DNA from: Emydura subglobosa
Lineage: Eukaryota; Chordata; Testudines; Chelidae
Direction of reading: 5' to 3'
NCBI GenBank assembly: GCA_007922225.1
Contig: ML679974.1
Span: forward strand, 7,457,988 to 7,521,987
DNA: 64,000 bases
This document shows positions 1 through 13,657 of the stretch, in pieces; the first letter of the stretch is position 1; each line of letters opens with the position of its first letter. The position numbers and the translations under genes were made by a program. The notes under the pieces are model-generated. The model ran no database searches. It had not been told where the DNA came from and was given only the letters and a program-made list of their open reading frames with translations.

Positions 1-2469
1 TCCAAAGGAATGATCGTGGCACATTTTGTTCTCCAAAATGCTTTGCGAAATCTAAATGAGTATCTACATGTTCTGAGGCAGCTCATTTAGCGCAGGTGCA
101 TGTATCTGCGCCACTCTGAGCCCACACAGATTAGTTAAGATATTTCAAAGCTCCCCAGATGCCATTTCCAGCACGAATGTTCTCAATTAAAGAGAGTGAC
201 TCTAAGGAAGCAAGACCACTACGCATTTTGCGCAGGATTTAATCATGCTAATTGCATTTCCTAACCACATTTCAGCCAGGTAGTATTCTCAGCAGATGAG
301 GCCACACTAACACACAAGAATCTTCCTCCACTGACATGCCAGTAACCAACAACATGCCCTCATTGCATGGCACCAGGGGGTTGCAAAAGGACAAAGAGAC
401 CCAACATGGCTCTATAAACTAAGCATACATAATATACACATACAGGGCTTAACTCCAACACCTGTAAGCCCCAAAACTAAGTTTAGTAGTCACAGTTTCC
501 GTCCATCCCCAGAACCAAGTCCCCTGGAACAGTTGTATTGGCTGTGCGGCGCATTTAATAACTGTGTACTGTTCTCCATCGTTTTCCACATCTGTCCTTT
601 TTTTGCCTCTCTCCCCTCTATTGCCTCACATCACTTCTGTCTTTTTCTTCCCTGCATTGTTTGTGCTATTTTTCTCCTTTATATTTTCTGTCCCTGGTTT
701 CTTCCTGCTGCTCCCCTCACTTCCGCCTGTCCCCTTTTCTAATTTATCTCCTCAATCTCTCTCCCCTGCACACTTCCCCATGCTCCCCATGCTCCTCACT
801 TCCCCATGCTCCTCACACTGCTCACACGCCATCAGTGAGATCAGTCATTGGGCTCTCAAACTCATTCCTGGGACGAAGCCCGGACTGCCCCAGCCATCTC
901 TTTCCCAGCCTCATTTGCCCACTCCAACTTTCCACTCACTCTGGTTTTATTATTATTATTAACAAAGGCAGGTCAAAAATTTTCCAGAAAAACAGCTCCC
1001 CAGCCAGACTTCATGTCCCATGATGCAATGTGTACATGTAACTACCATGATGCACTTACTCCCCTCCACAAAAGGAGATGCTATGATGCATGATGGGTGA
1101 TGTAATCCAATCAGGGAGACCTGCCTATAAAGGACAATGGAAGCATGAGGCACCAGACCTAAAACTCCTATAGGGCAGCATTTCAAAATCAAAATATTTT
1201 AATTTTCACCAGAAGCTCAATTTTCTGCATAACAAATTTTCAAACCAGCTTGGATGTTAACCACTTATATTCTGATAGTGCCTAGGAAGTCTCAGCCAGA
1301 TCTGGGACCCACTGTGTTAGGCACTTGTCACAAAGTGGTCCCCTAGAAGTCTTCTCCATCCTCAGTAACAAACCACCACAACGCTTTATTATAACCCTTC
1401 AGCAGACCACAGCCTGGGCATAATTTACATACTGTTTACAGTCAGTAGGCAGCTTCTCCCACTTGTTTCTAGACATGGGACCTATCCTGCCTACTCCTGC
1501 TCTCCTTCCGGCAGTTAATTAGCACCCTCTGCCAACTGCCTGTCTTTCAGTCAGGTCCCAACTACTATATCCTGGTGGGATTTGAGTGACAAGGCACTGA
1601 ATCAGCTTCTGACTCAGCACACCTGGTTACAGCGCTGGACAAACACAGAATAAACAGTCCCTGCCCCAAAGAATTTACAAATCAGTAAAATCTTTTCAGG
1701 CCCTGGCTGCACTCCAGCTCGATATCCTCTCCTGGCGGTTAAGCAGCAGGAGCTCAGCAGGGTCCTGCACGTTCACAAAGGCCCAGCCAGATGGAACTCC
1801 CGGCAGGATCGGGGTCTTAGCGTATCTGGGAAAATAAATCTGAAATAGCCAGCAAGACAGTATTTCCCACATGTTCATTTAGCTTCTAAAATTTTTAAAG
1901 TAGCACTGATGTCCTGTTGTTCCCCCTTTATGTTTCTTCTCTCCTCCCTATTCATGCACTATAAGCTTGATTAAAGTTAATTCAAGAGGCAGATTCTTTG
2001 CAATAGTTGCTAAAACGCCTGAATTCCACAGCAATCTATAAAAGGATTTTCCAGACTCTAGAGTGCCATCTACACGAAAGAAGGGGGATTTGCTGAGAAA
2101 GTCAGCCAGCTGGAAGTAATAAATCCTTCGGGGATGCATCATGGACTATATGCCGACAAGATGCTTTTTGGAACAGCTCTTTGCAGACTGCAGATGTTTT
2201 GTGGCAATTTCTTTTAAAGCACTAAAATACTCCTGTGACCAAATGCGCAATGCTCTCAAACAGCTTGTACAATGAGATGAGAGCCTTTTTAGTTTGGCTC
2301 CTAAATATTCATGTACCCTTAAAGAGAAATGTTTGACTACCTTATTTTTTTCAGGCTATTGTCAAGAGTTCACCTTCAGCCAAATTGTCATTGATCTTGT
2401 ATGCTTTAATCTTTGGGCATGAGATTGGCACCTAAATACTGAAGCATGCAAAAATCAACTGCCTTCGCG

Positions 2470-2492
2470 CCCCCCCCCCCCCCCCAAAAAAA
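2470..2492. repeat. Poly-C/poly-A tract
   Basis: Sixteen C followed directly by seven A. A low-complexity tract and a likely place for sequencing or assembly length error. Confidence 0.9.
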
Positions 2493-4365
2493 CGTGCTCT
2501 AATTGTTGAACTGTCACTTGATATCACTACTGGATCCACTCTATCAAATGTCAGTGTTTTACAGACTCCTATTAAAGGAGGACTCTGTAGGCACAAATTT
2601 AGGCCTGGATCCTGCAAGTGAGTCAACAAGAATTTGCACAGGTGCAGGGGTCTGCCTACAGGGAATTACTTCAGGATTGGAGTTTCCAGAGCAGTTTGAG
2701 GCAGGCTGAGAATCTTTCCCTATGCGATTATTTTGAAAGCTCTACTAGGATACCACCTAGCAGTATGGCAAAGGCAGTCAAACCACATCCCACAATGCAC
2801 ACATTACACCTGGCAACAGAAATAGAATCCAGGCAGGGGCGGCTCTGTAACATCTATATCCTCCCTGAATCGACCACTAAGAGAACTAGGAATCCATAAC
2901 AAAAGAACATAGACATATTTCCCATTCTGTTTTTCCAGACGAAAATAAAAGCAATCACACACACACTGTCTGAATAGCTGTTATTGGATGAAGAGAAACA
3001 ACCAAACACAAGAAAACAATAGAAATCTCAGTGTGCAGCTCCTCCAACCAGCTGCACTGAGCATGCTTTACAAAATGGAAGCTACCTCTGCAGCTGGGCA
3101 GTCTCCTTAGACATGTAGAGGTGTGGTGCATAGCAACAAAATTGCAAAGAACTGCACTTGTTCGCATACACACACACCGTATGCAAGCGGGGAGGGTCTC
3201 AGTGCCCAGACTGCAAGCACGAGTCATCTGACCTGGGCTCTGAGACTTGGTGCCACAAGTTTTTCTCTGCAGCATAGACATACCCGAAAAGGAACAGCAA
3301 ATGAGAGAAAAATAAACTAAGAATACGGATCATTAAAGGCCCCAAACCTGTAATGGGATACATGTGGGCAGACCCCCATGTCTAAATGGCATCCAATTGA
3401 CTTCAGCCTTTATGTCTCACATTGCAGGACTGGGGCCTATGTGACTGTCTTTATTATTTCACACTTGTATATAGTGCTAGCTAGCATGTCACAATTCTTC
3501 AGTAACTCAGTGTGCCACAATTGTTCAGTATTATGGACAACATAAGAGGTAATTTACTTGCTGGGAAGGCAGAAGGGATTGGATATTATTAATTTCTACT
3601 CTTTGTGTTCCCTTTAAAGTGGAACTGTACAAAAATTCCCACCAATTGATTACGGCCTAGACAAAGGCATAACAGCAGCGAGCCAGGGGTGATAAGATTA
3701 TAGCTTCCACTGGCAGAAATGTCAAGGGAACAGCATCTATTAAAGAACTACACTGAAAATAAATGGAAGTGTTTCAAATCCCAGTGTAATAAATAAGGCA
3801 AGTCGCTCACCAAGACAACACGATTGCTTTCGTTCCGAATGAGCCTCAGTTCAAGGTGAAGCTAGGGTGGCCCGTCACCAGACTACACAAAGGATAGCTA
3901 TGACAGCAAATAACAGGCTGCAATGGAGTGATGGAGTTTTTACTGTACTTTTTGTTTCTCAGTGCCAGAGTTGCACTGTAATTGTATGTGCCTGGGTTGG
4001 AATAGGCTGTGTCACATCTCAGCAGACTGAGTCTATAGAACAATTCAATGAATCATGCTGGATTACCAGCTGAAAGTGACATTGTTATTTTGGTGGGGGG
4101 GCTGGATGTTGCTCTTTTGGCAGTAAATCCTGACTCTCTCTTCCACAGCCATGCAGGGCCCCGGATGCAGTGGAGCAGGGATAGTTCCACTGAACCGTGC
4201 AGAGAGCAACCCATATGTGGGATCCACACCCCGCGTGCACTTTGCTTGGGGGGTTAGAGAGCAATGGTACAGGAGAATAGATTTGCTGCTGCTAATCCAC
4301 TAGCCCCTTCCTCATGGAGCAGTGGTGAAGCCTACTGCAGCCTGGCGGTAAACAGCTTTATTCAG

Positions 4366-4640
4366 CCATAGAATTGTAGAATTATAGAAGATGAGGTTTG
4401 GAAGGGACATCAGGAGGTCATCTTATTCAACCCTCTGCTCAAAGCACGACCAACTCCAATTAAATTGTCCCAGCCAGAGCTTTGTCAAGCCAGGCCTTAA
4501 AGACCTCTAAGGATGGAGATTCCACCACCTACCTAGGTAACTTATTCCAGTGCTTCACCACCCTCCTAGGGAAAAAGCCAGAACCAATCATGGTTCTTCT
4601 TTCCAACCCCAGCAGCAGCAGCCACTGTCCATCTACCAGA
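4366..4640 (-). mobile_element. CR1 LINE 3' fragment (antisense)
   Basis: On the plus strand this reads as the reverse complement of a CR1 3' end: the atagaattgtagaattatagaag terminal repeat, then ggtttggaagggacatcagg, then a segment on deferred 'accttaaagacctctaagga' and 'gagattccaccacct' characteristic of CR1. It is 5'-truncated, as most CR1 copies are. A long frame over this region (4482-5171, plus) is repeat-derived and not a gene. Confidence 0.85.
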
Positions 4641-5780
4641 TATGCCCTAACTTCCCAGTCCCTTCAGCAGGAAGGGCAGAGAACCAGAACCAAGCAGTTC
4701 TGTCTGCCTACAGCCGCTCTCCCTGCTCCTTCATTCTACATGCAAATCCTCATCCCTTCAGCACTTGAAGGACTGGGGAGATTTTACAGTGCAATACAAC
4801 AGGTATGGGCACAAGAATCCAAGTGCAGGATTGGGGCCTGCATACACTACTCCCTTGTAGTAGTATTAGCAGGAGTTACTCCAATGTACTCAAGGGAAAA
4901 ATATTCCTCCCAAGAGTTCTCATTTGCTTCAGATGGGAAATTAGCCCTAGCTTTGGGATTAACCGATTCCTGTCACCTTTATCTTTTTTCCATCGAAGCC
5001 ATCTGTGAGAATGCTCTGCACATACTCAGTGCACATTACTCATTCACCTCACCCTCCCACTCCCACACACTCTCCTCATTGCAGGATCACCTCAGGTTTA
5101 AGAAGACATTCGACTGTAGTCAGGGCTATGGAGAGTGCAAGCAGCATGAATGTGAATTTCCTGTCTCCTAGGCCAATGTCAAAATCCAACCTGACATATT
5201 AGTCTTTTAACTAAGCAACAATGAAATAGCCAAACAATAGAAGCCTTATTTAAAAGGCAGACAGTCAGCACAGCGCTACCTTCCACAAACATAACCCTTT
5301 CTTTGCGTTTTAAATTGATGCTCAAGCAAGAAAATGCAGTAAATAATAGAACCGAGTGAATAATGCAAAAACATGTTCCATTAATATTTCTTCACATTTT
5401 TAAACAAGTTCCCTTCAGCCACATATATGACTCTTTTGTGCTTGCCTTCCGCAGACACTCATGCTTTGGGGGAAGTGGACTTTAAAAAGTAACTTGCACT
5501 GGAATACAGAATGGGCTTCTGGTCTTTTTTTAATTCCTTTATATAGATCAAGAAGGATTAAAAAGTTTTAATTTAGTTTCAAAACACTTGCTGTTCTATT
5601 TACTTTTCAGCTGTGAAAGGTATGTGAAACCTGGTCCTTAGTTCTGCTGGAAGTCTCAGATATGAATGTGAGCCATCTTAACCCATATTTCCAGCACCGG
5701 ATGTGTTACATCTTTATTCCTGAGTGCTTCATAAGTATTAGAGTTAAACAGGTATTAGCAAACAAGACAAAACAAATGGC

Positions 5781-5860
5781 CTGATTCTCATTCACATTAG
5801 GGCCCTTTTACACTGCCAGAACATTAAGGGCATGCAGTATAAATGAGAATCAGGCTCAAA
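5781..5860. repeat. Short palindromic interspersed element
   Basis: The ends ggcctgattctcattcac and gtataaatgagaatcaggct are near-perfect inverted repeats around a short centre. Elements of the same general design occur elsewhere in the window, for example near 8061-8150, 13999-14065, 14945-15030, 18320-18440, 24000-24080 and 26410-26490, with end motifs such as agctgaggatctggc. They are probably non-autonomous DNA elements; the family is not assigned. Confidence 0.55.
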
Positions 5861-6689
5861 GAGCCTGACAAAAAAAATCTCTTCCTTTTGCAATTCATGA
5901 AGTTTAACTTGTACAATTTCTCTAATTGTCATTATCCTCCCAAAGTTCTCCAACTGCCCGCAGAATCTACTCGGAAAAACAGGGCAGAAAATATCTGGAT
6001 TTCTTATGAATAAAAGAAGCTGAAAAAATGCTATTCAGGCCTTCTTTATACATCACAAAGGAGGAGGAAAATGTGCAAACCCAATTTTGTCTTTTTCAGG
6101 TCACTTACTAACCATTCACTTTACAACTCTCTGTATTCTGACTGGCTGATTAACATTATTAGCCAATCAGAGTGCATCATCACTGATTATTGAAAAAAGA
6201 CAGTGCTTGCACAGCTCCAAGCACATCTGGACTTGTCTAGTGTTATGTGGACTTTTTTCAGTCAGGCTTCAGATCCCGGGATCTCACTTTGGGGGTCGTG
6301 ACCCAAAGAGGGTTACACAAACTGGTCCAATGGGTCACAACCACATTGTCTTTCTTTATAGCTAACTGGGAGGGAGTCACCCAAAATTTTTCAGTTGTAA
6401 CATGGGGTCATGGTACGGAAAAGGCCTGAAATGGGTTCTCTGCTACTTCATGGCATGGAAAGAGCCCTGGTTAATGGGGATGACAACACTGGTTATGGAC
6501 ACTTGTTCATCTTTCCTTAGGTTGCCTGCAACACTCCACAGAGGAAGTATCCCATGCTGTCTCACTTGCTTCTCAACAGCTACGTGAGACCCCTGGGAGA
6601 GACCACAGAGCAGTGGGGGCTGCAGTGCCACTGCTAGGCTGGTGACACAGAACTCGACACCTTCGCCCTCGGTTATCCTATTCTGGATG

Positions 6690-6960
6690 GTCTCTTGCCT
6701 ATCGCACTGTCCAGCAGGAAAAGAAACAGCAAGTTAAAAACTCAACTGAGGCAAAACTGAGGTGATGCTCCTGGTGTGGGTGTTGGGGTGGAGGAAGAAT
6801 ACCTTCGGCAGTCAGAGCAGTTTAGGCACAACCATTTTTCAGACACTACAATGGCGCCTAGCAAGACAGGTGCAGAACACAGGAGTCACCCTTAACTTCT
6901 CCCTCATCAGAGGCTCATGTTGCAACAGTCATCGCAAGCAGTTATTACCTCCTCCAGTGG
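6690..6960 (+). pseudogene. Possible decayed LINE reverse-transcriptase fragment
   Basis: Broken reading frames contain a KTEVMLLV-like segment followed about 50 codons later by a GVTLNFSL-like segment. That pattern resembles the stretch after the catalytic motif in CR1/L2-type reverse transcriptases (N-x-x-K-T-E-x-L ... L-G-V-x-x-D-x-x-L). Stops and frameshifts separate the parts, so it is very old or misread. Confidence 0.35.
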
Positions 6961-8824
6961 GTCCCAGTGGTTTCTCCTTAGATTTGTAATTTGCCTCTGT
7001 CATTCATGCCTCTCTCACATCCAGGCTACCCTGTAAATTCCTAACAAGCCTTGATATTTAGGGTGAGTATTCAAAATGGACTCAGGCAATTAGGCACACA
7101 TTCCCAGTGACCGTCACTGTGGTTTGAGAGCCTTACTCTCCTCAGCCCTTTTGAAAAATATCCAGCTTTAATTCATTTCGTTTTTGCTCTTTATAGTCAA
7201 TGTCCTCCACAATATCCAACTGTGCCTCACAAGGAAGGGCGAAGGACCTGGGAGAGTTCTGGCTGACTGTAACAACTGCCCTCCTGGAGTTTTTACTGAG
7301 TTAATTTTCAAGTTTTTGAACTTTTGAATTTTGAATCAAGGTCTTCTTGAAAAGCTCCCAGGAAGAGACTGTTCTGCACCAAATGCAAGTGCGGACGGGA
7401 TCATCAGTTATGGGTCACAAAAGAAAACCTACAGAATATTTACCAGCCCACTAAGGAATCTTTGACAATAGCTTGACTTGACTTTTTTTGGATCTCTTGT
7501 TCCGACAGTCGAAGGAGCAGCACAAAGACAAACACATTCCTAGCCCTGATTAATCACACTGCCCAGATATGTCTGTGAAAGAGCATATAGATTTTAGATG
7601 GCTCTTAGTCTGAATCCTCCAGAAAAACATACTGATTAATCCCAAAATAAACAGCCTCCACAGAAGTGACAAGGACCCAACTAACCATTCCCTAGTCTCT
7701 GAACAATTAGAAGGAATTAGCTTAGCTCTTCTGAATACAGTATTTTCTAGCCTAGATGTTTTCAAAGCGCAAGAAAATCCATTCTTTCATAGTTTCTCAT
7801 GACCAAATAGTGAGGCAGGGGAAAGAGAAGACAAGCAGTAAGGTCCAGGATACTCAGATGCCATGGTAATGGGAACATAAAAACCTAGATTGATAAAATA
7901 GAGAGAGAAAAAAGAATCACAAGGTTGGATGGAAGATATTGAAGCAGAGAGAGATGGAGAGTTTAGGTTCCTTTGGACAGTGGTAGTGCTATTTTAATCA
8001 GTGTATTGAGTGCCTACTGTAGATATCACAGAAATGGACACACTGTAAATATTTAGAATGAAGGGTCAGATTTCTTAGCTGGTGCAACTCAGCACAGCTC
8101 TATTGAACTCACTGAATCGACACCAACATACTCCAGCTAAGAACCTAGCCTACTGGTTTTAAGATCCCCTTTCACTTAAATGTAAAGAGTGTTGCCCAAT
8201 TCTTTAGTGGTTAATGATTGTTATTGATTTCCAATTAATATTAATTTAAAGAGGTGGGGAACTGAAGGGTTCTAGTCCCAGAATCAAACATAATGGGATC
8301 AAGATTATCAAGTTCAATATGTGAACTTGCACAGCGATGACACACTGAGGGCAAAGTAAAGCTTTAACCACTTTTGTTAGCACAATTAGACAGAAAATCT
8401 CCAAACCATAAAAAGATATAGCAGTGATTCAGAGTTAATGTTATCTTTTGTACTATTCGTTGCATATACTCACATCCTCCTTGGGGATCAGGTAGTAAGA
8501 GACAAGGGTCCCTTCTTATCCCTGGCATGCCAAACAAGTCTGATGATCCAGATCAGATCAGTCCCTTCTTTAATTGTGGTCTGACCTATTTATTATATGT
8601 CATAGGGACTGACATGGACATTCATTCAAATACCTAGATTCCATTGTCCATACCTAACGTCTCTGTCCTAATAATGTTGGGGTGCCGTTATCCTATAGGT
8701 TAGTATATTAGTGACTTTAGCTTATTACCATATATGTCAATTCATTGGCAAGGCAAGCTTGTGGTTGAGCAGCTGCCAATGTTTCTATCCTAAAAATATC
8801 CAAGCCTAGTATCAGTTCAGAGTT

Positions 8825-9660
8825 CCTGTGGTTACCTGATGTCATTTTGTACAAATGCCCTTTGATTGGGTGTACCAGGCCCTTTGAGACCTCCTACTTG
8901 AGGTCTTATGGGCCTACCACACCTTGCCCCATGAAAGGAGCAGTGGAGGTGGGTCCTGCAGGCCTGCCTAGAAAGACTGCAGGGAAGCAACCAGTCAAAG
9001 CACAGCAGGTTCAGTTAAAAAGAGCTACAGGGGTTGAGCTAGTTAGTTCCTGGCTTGGACCTGAAGAGTGAGGAAGGCTGCTCCTTGCTGGTGCTCAAGG
9101 GAGAGCCAGAAGATGGGTTCTGGTGGATTTGGCACTTGGGTGAGGAAGATGATGAGCTGAGAACTTCATTCTTGAGGTAAAAGTGAAGAGGAAGGGGCTA
9201 TGTGGGAACGGGGACAGAGAATAGCAGCAGCAACTATTAAAAGCAGCAGCACATGGCTGCTATTTGTAGAGTCCCTGGGTTGGGACCCAGATTAGTGGGG
9301 GTACCCCACTAGCAAATTGACCAAAACCCCAAGAAGGGGACAAGTATCATTTAGAAGCCCAAGCACAGGGCTGGAATTTAAAGGGATCAGGGATGAGGCT
9401 GAAGATCCTGCAGAGGGCCAACCATTTGTTGGACTTCGTTACCTCAGAAGGGGACTGAAGTTAAGCAGTGACCTGGCTAGAGAGCTGGGACACCAGAGAA
9501 CAAGGACAAAGTCTCCAGGGAGAAAGCCCTGAGGACAGCACTCCCTAACGGGGCAGGCCAGGGAAATTCTTAAAGCTAGCCCTGACAGGGTTTAGGACTG
9601 AGCCCAGAGACAGGGCCACAGATACTAACAAGGACAGAGCAATAGTCCTTGTTGGACCTT
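8825..9660. repeat. Unclassified interspersed-repeat-like segment
   Basis: Its composition (G-rich, with runs such as ccctgggttgggacccag) differs from the AT-rich surroundings and recalls LTR-like repeats of turtle genomes. No terminal repeats, target duplication or coding motif could be identified. Frames at 8847-9071 and 9317-9532 carry no recognisable domain. Confidence 0.3.
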
Positions 9661-11125
9661 TGTTATCCTAGGAGTCCATGCATTTTAGACAATGTGCGAT
9701 TTAGCTAGAGGACTGAGACGCTGTATCCCCAAGTAACATGGGCAACAGCCGACAGGAGTGCCAGAAACAGAGAGGGAAAGAGTTCAGGATCGCACCCAGA
9801 GGACAAGAGGCGCTCATAGGAGGTGAGTGCACCCTTAAGCACTCTGTTCCCAGTTCCCCAAAATTCAGGGTAACCATGGCACCATTTACCTATGCCAAAT
9901 TTCATAGGCCTCAAAGCTTCTGCCAACTGCTTAAGCTAATGCCTTACAGAATACAGGTGTGTAGGTTCCTTGCATTACTGCTAAGTAAAATAAAATGCTA
10001 AAGCTAGCTCTATGGGCTACAAGGGCCAGAACTGCAGTGAGAACAACATAATTCCATTCATGTAACCCCACTGACTACACTAACGTACTCTAGCTCAGGA
10101 TCCAATCCAAAATCTTTAATTCACCCATTTTCCGCGAGAAAGTCATATTACTATCAAAGCCTCTTCTCGCCCTTCTCTCGAAGGCTGTCGCTTCATAGCA
10201 AAGGTGTAAGAGGTGAAAGCGGCTACTGGTGTGCGATGGATCAGACTGTGCAGCACTTCCACGAGCTTCAAGCCAAAAGGAGCAGCTGACTGGAAGCTGG
10301 GATCCAGTACTCCTGGCCTGTTCAGAACATTCCGTGGGATGAGTAGGCAAGCAGAGAAAAGTCTGAACCAGTGGAATTGCTCGTTGATATCCCAGAGGGT
10401 GGTAGGATAGTGTGCTATTAAGTTAGCTGAGTTTACAGCTGAGCCTGCACAAGCATCATAGCTCTATTTGTGAAAGAATTTAGAATTCCTTTTAATTTTG
10501 CACTCTCCGTGCCAGTTGAAACAAAGCACTTGATCCTGAAAAGTGCTGAGTGCCTAATGAAAGGCTCTGAGCATCCTCAACTCACACGACCTTCAGCACT
10601 TTGCAGGATGAGACCCAAATTCTCTGCCAGTCATAACTCAGCCAATAGCAGAAATACACAAAGCTATTGCTGAAGCACCACTGCCCTCTGCTGCTCAAGA
10701 GGAGAATAAGGTAACACCACAGAACAAAACCCATCACCACTCTGAGGGGCCTAAAATTCACTCCCTGATTTATGTCTTCAAACTGAGAGCTTCTTCCTAC
10801 TCACTTCACACCCCAAAGGAAGAGCCAGTTTGTTTAAAGGCCAGCCTACACTATGGAAATTAGCAGGGTTTGAAAATGCTTTGCAAACACGGTTCCCCCA
10901 CCCAGCTGCAGACTACAGTAAGGGAAAGAATATATTATTAATAAAGAGTACTTGAAAATGCTTCATGGAGATCAAATCTGTACTGTATTTTCTGCATTGC
11001 ATTCCAGACGAAGTATTATTTGGGCTGGGACAGTAAGGGGGGACTCAAATGATAAAAGGGTTGAAACCCCACATTGATGTCATCTCTGAGTACAGCAGAC
11101 CCTGGATTTTCCTTCCTAAGCCTAC

Positions 11126-11207
11126 CTTCATCACCACAAACACCTGTTCCTTAGCGTGGCTGTTACTAGAACTGTAGCCATTTCCTGAACCGTTAGACAT
11201 AAAATCA
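11126..11207 (-). CDS. TMEM104-like gene, luminal loop exon
   Basis: An 82-bp exon, acceptor ggttcccactcag, donor GATGAAG|gtaggc. Its first base completes a Cys codon that lines up with the Cys after VPFSLMQV in TMEM104, and it ends in phase 0. It encodes DFMSNGSGNGYSSSNSHAKE and a short tail QVFVVMK. The NGS sequon and the polar Gly/Ser/Asn composition suit the glycosylated luminal loop found at this place in TMEM104 (SATGNDSC...). Exons for the remaining helices were not recognised between here and base 1; the gene probably continues beyond the window. Confidence 0.6.
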
Positions 11208-11584
11208 CTGAGTGGGAACCTAAAGCCATTACAAGGTCAGCAATGAGGCTGAAATCAATGCAGAAGTTCACTTTGCTTGTATTATTTCTGACCCATATTC
11301 TAACACATTCACCATTAGTCAGTTATGACACATAAGCAATGACTTATCCACATTTTACCCTTCACTGGCAGCAAAAGCTGTAGTGAAGCTTTGAAATATT
11401 TTCTGTCAGCAGGCCATTTTCAAACATTCACACATTACTGAAGAATGTTCCTGTTGATGTCAGCCTGTCTCTTGGGGCCAAGGAAGGAAGGGAGAGAAAT
11501 CATTGTCATTTTTTTTTCTTATGGTAGGGAGAATCGTGGAGAAATCACACTTTTTCACAGGTGGGTTACAACATAAATAGCAAA

Positions 11585-11875
11585 TTTCACAGATGTGTTC
11601 ATGCCACCCTTACTTTTGCGCTGCTGCTGGCGGCGGTGCTGCCTTCGTTGTCTGGCCACCCAGCTCTGAAGGCAGCACAGAATGGTGGCAATACCCTAAG
11701 ACCCTTACAATACATTTGTGACCTCCTTTTGGTTTAAGAAACACGGTGTACTTTTGTATACTTTTACCCTGTAATATAAGGTAAAAGTATATAAAAGGCC
11801 AAATTTCATGGGGGAGACCAGATTTCACAATCTGTGATGCATTTTTCACGGCCACAAATTTGGTAGGGTCCTACT
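11585..11875. repeat. Interspersed non-autonomous repeat
   Basis: A GC-rich core (gctgctgctggcggcggtgc) is followed by AT-rich arms ending aaatttggtagggtcctac. It contains a local inverted pair around 11750-11795 (acttttaccctgtaatat / ataaggtaaaagtat). The frame on the minus strand (11610-11855) runs through this repeat and has no protein similarity. Class not assigned. Confidence 0.5.
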
Positions 11876-12639
11876 TATGAGACACTCAAGATGCTACCGA
11901 GATGAGCAACAACTCTTTCCATTTTATTGCATGTGTCACAATATTTAGGATTTATTCTCAAATCCCCACCTTCAGGCATCATGTGAGAACCTCAGCTTTC
12001 ATTTAATTTTTTTTTTTTTTTTTTTAAAGTTTCTAGCCCTCATGGTTGCAAAGAAATATTTGAAAATGTGGTCCCTAAAGATTCAACACCCAGAAGGCAA
12101 ATAAAAAGTCCTAAGATTTATGCATTTAAAATCTTGTGAGTTTTAAGGAAATGTCATGATTTGCGGGGTTTGTCTGATGATTTTTGAACAATTGGGGTTG
12201 GTGATGCTGTAGATTGACTAAATACTTTAGTCAGACAGCTCAAAAATAAGCTGTGTGTATGAACTGAGACTTTGCTTATAAATAGCCCTAGTACTAATCT
12301 TGGGAAGGTGGAGTAGGGAGAGGATCAAAATGTGATAAGGAATTAAAAATCAATTCTGTTCATGCTCAGTGACTAACTAAGCTCAGTGACTAGCTCCATC
12401 CCACTGTCTGTGACATCATTAGGAGTTAGGAGAATTACATACTGTCTTTGCCAAGTCTAACTGAACACATAGGTAGCTAGAAATGTAAGTAATTAAGGGA
12501 CAGATTCTAATTTTGAGCACCCCAGGAGTAGCAGCCTATCTAGGGGATGTGCCATCATCTCAGTTTTTAAACAGAACTCCTCATTAAAATCAATTGGGAG
12601 TTCTTCTTAAAAATATATGGTACAACATAGCTTCGGCAT

Positions 12640-13200
12640 GATCTCAGGGTGTTTTACCAAAACTCTCTAAAGGCAATTTGTACATCTCTCCCTAGCTCCC
12701 AAGTGTGTATAGTTGCTTCAGTTTGTTCTTTATTATTGTGACAAGAGTGCTGGAGGGGGTTGAACCCCCGGTCAGCCCCCTGCCACGCTAGCTTAGCCAG
12801 CTCAGGCAGCAGAGCAGGTAGCTGGGCTGGGACTTGATTGCCTGAGGGGAGGCAGCTGTGCATAGACACATGCTGAGCAGCCTCCCAGGGGTATGATTAG
12901 GCCATGAGCTGCAGCTGCCCTGCTGGGCCAGCAGGGTTTGTAAACCAGGCCCCAGACGGTTTGAGGTCAGAGGAATTGGGGGACAGTGCAGAGGTGTTGC
13001 CTGTCTCCCGGGACCCTGAGAGTGATGGCTGGCCCAGGGAAGGCCCTGTATGGTGGTGGAAGATTCTTGTGCACATTGTAAATAAATCACTGGTGACTGC
13101 GAGCTTGAAGGTCTCCAAGTCCTTTGTGGTCCAGAGGGACACTGAAGAGAAGGATGGTGAGGGGACACCGCTACACAAGGCTATTGCAAAGTGACAAGCT
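12640..13200 (+). repeat. GC-rich LTR-like repeat
   Basis: A roughly 0.55-kb block much richer in GC than its flanks, with an AATAAA at 13080-13085 about 110 bp before its apparent end. This resembles the R/U5 part of a long terminal repeat. Overlapping frames on both strands are by-products of the composition. No matching second terminal repeat or target duplication was found. Confidence 0.35.
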
Positions 13201-13657
13201 TTACATTTTGGTTGAAGTGCGGTCCTGAGTCCTCAACTTCTGCAGCGGGGAGTGCACTAGCCATCCTTCCCCAGGACAGCTGTTGTGGCAATTCCTAACC
13301 CCAGTAGCTATACCCAGCAGCACACTACCAGCTCAGAAATGTGAACACCCTCATAGGTCTGTCACCCTCAAAGAGCTACATTCAGTAAAGGAAATGTATT
13401 TCCATCAAATACAACTTCCTAAAGGAGCCTTTTTACAGTTACCTATTTACACTGGTATCTCTTTACACCTCCACTTCGCTGCCTGATCCTTTACCCCATG
13501 CGGACTTGACACCAGTATGCTGCCCAGTATTCCCAAGTAGGCTCTTGGTTTTTACTGGCTTCTCAAAGGAAACTTAGTTTAGCATGGATGCAGTTGGAGC
13601 TGATGTTCAAGGGGGGAAAAACCACTGTCTCTGCTATTTTTATAAATTCTTACTGAC

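Larger units (their letters stand above)
1..11125. other. Probable introns of TMEM104-like gene; no exon recognised
   Basis: No convincing coding exon was found on either strand. The frames present are short and lack paired splice sites with family similarity. I looked for the expected downstream TMEM104 motifs (the GPFTFF-type helix 4, the CQHSLPSL-type segment) and did not see them. Fragments of interspersed repeats are listed separately. Whether the gene's 3' half lies in this stretch unseen or before base 1 cannot be settled by eye. Confidence 0.4.

Noticed and set aside
1948..2142. Minus-strand frame with protein-like composition (YFQLADFLSKSPFFRVD...)
   Set aside because: In-frame stop just upstream, no acceptor, GC instead of GT at the apparent exon end, and no similarity to the neighbouring TMEM104-like gene.
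4482..5171. 229-codon open frame on the plus strand, the longest in the window
   Set aside because: Its first part is the reverse complement of a CR1 3' end and the rest has no domain, splice context or codon pattern of a gene; chance extension of a repeat.
7550..7765. Minus-strand frame with a hydrophobic stretch, considered as the helix-4 exon of the TMEM104-like gene
   Set aside because: Does not align with the GPFTFF/DVQKTKYL-type helix 4 and has no usable acceptor-donor pair in phase.
8470..8530. Good donor-like GTGAGT on the minus strand near 8470 with a short open frame upstream
   Set aside because: Encoded residues match nothing in the TMEM104 family, and no phase-compatible acceptor was seen.
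12788..13194. Overlapping frames of about 95-126 codons on both strands
   Set aside because: They lie in a GC-rich LTR-like repeat; open frames on both strands at once reflect composition.
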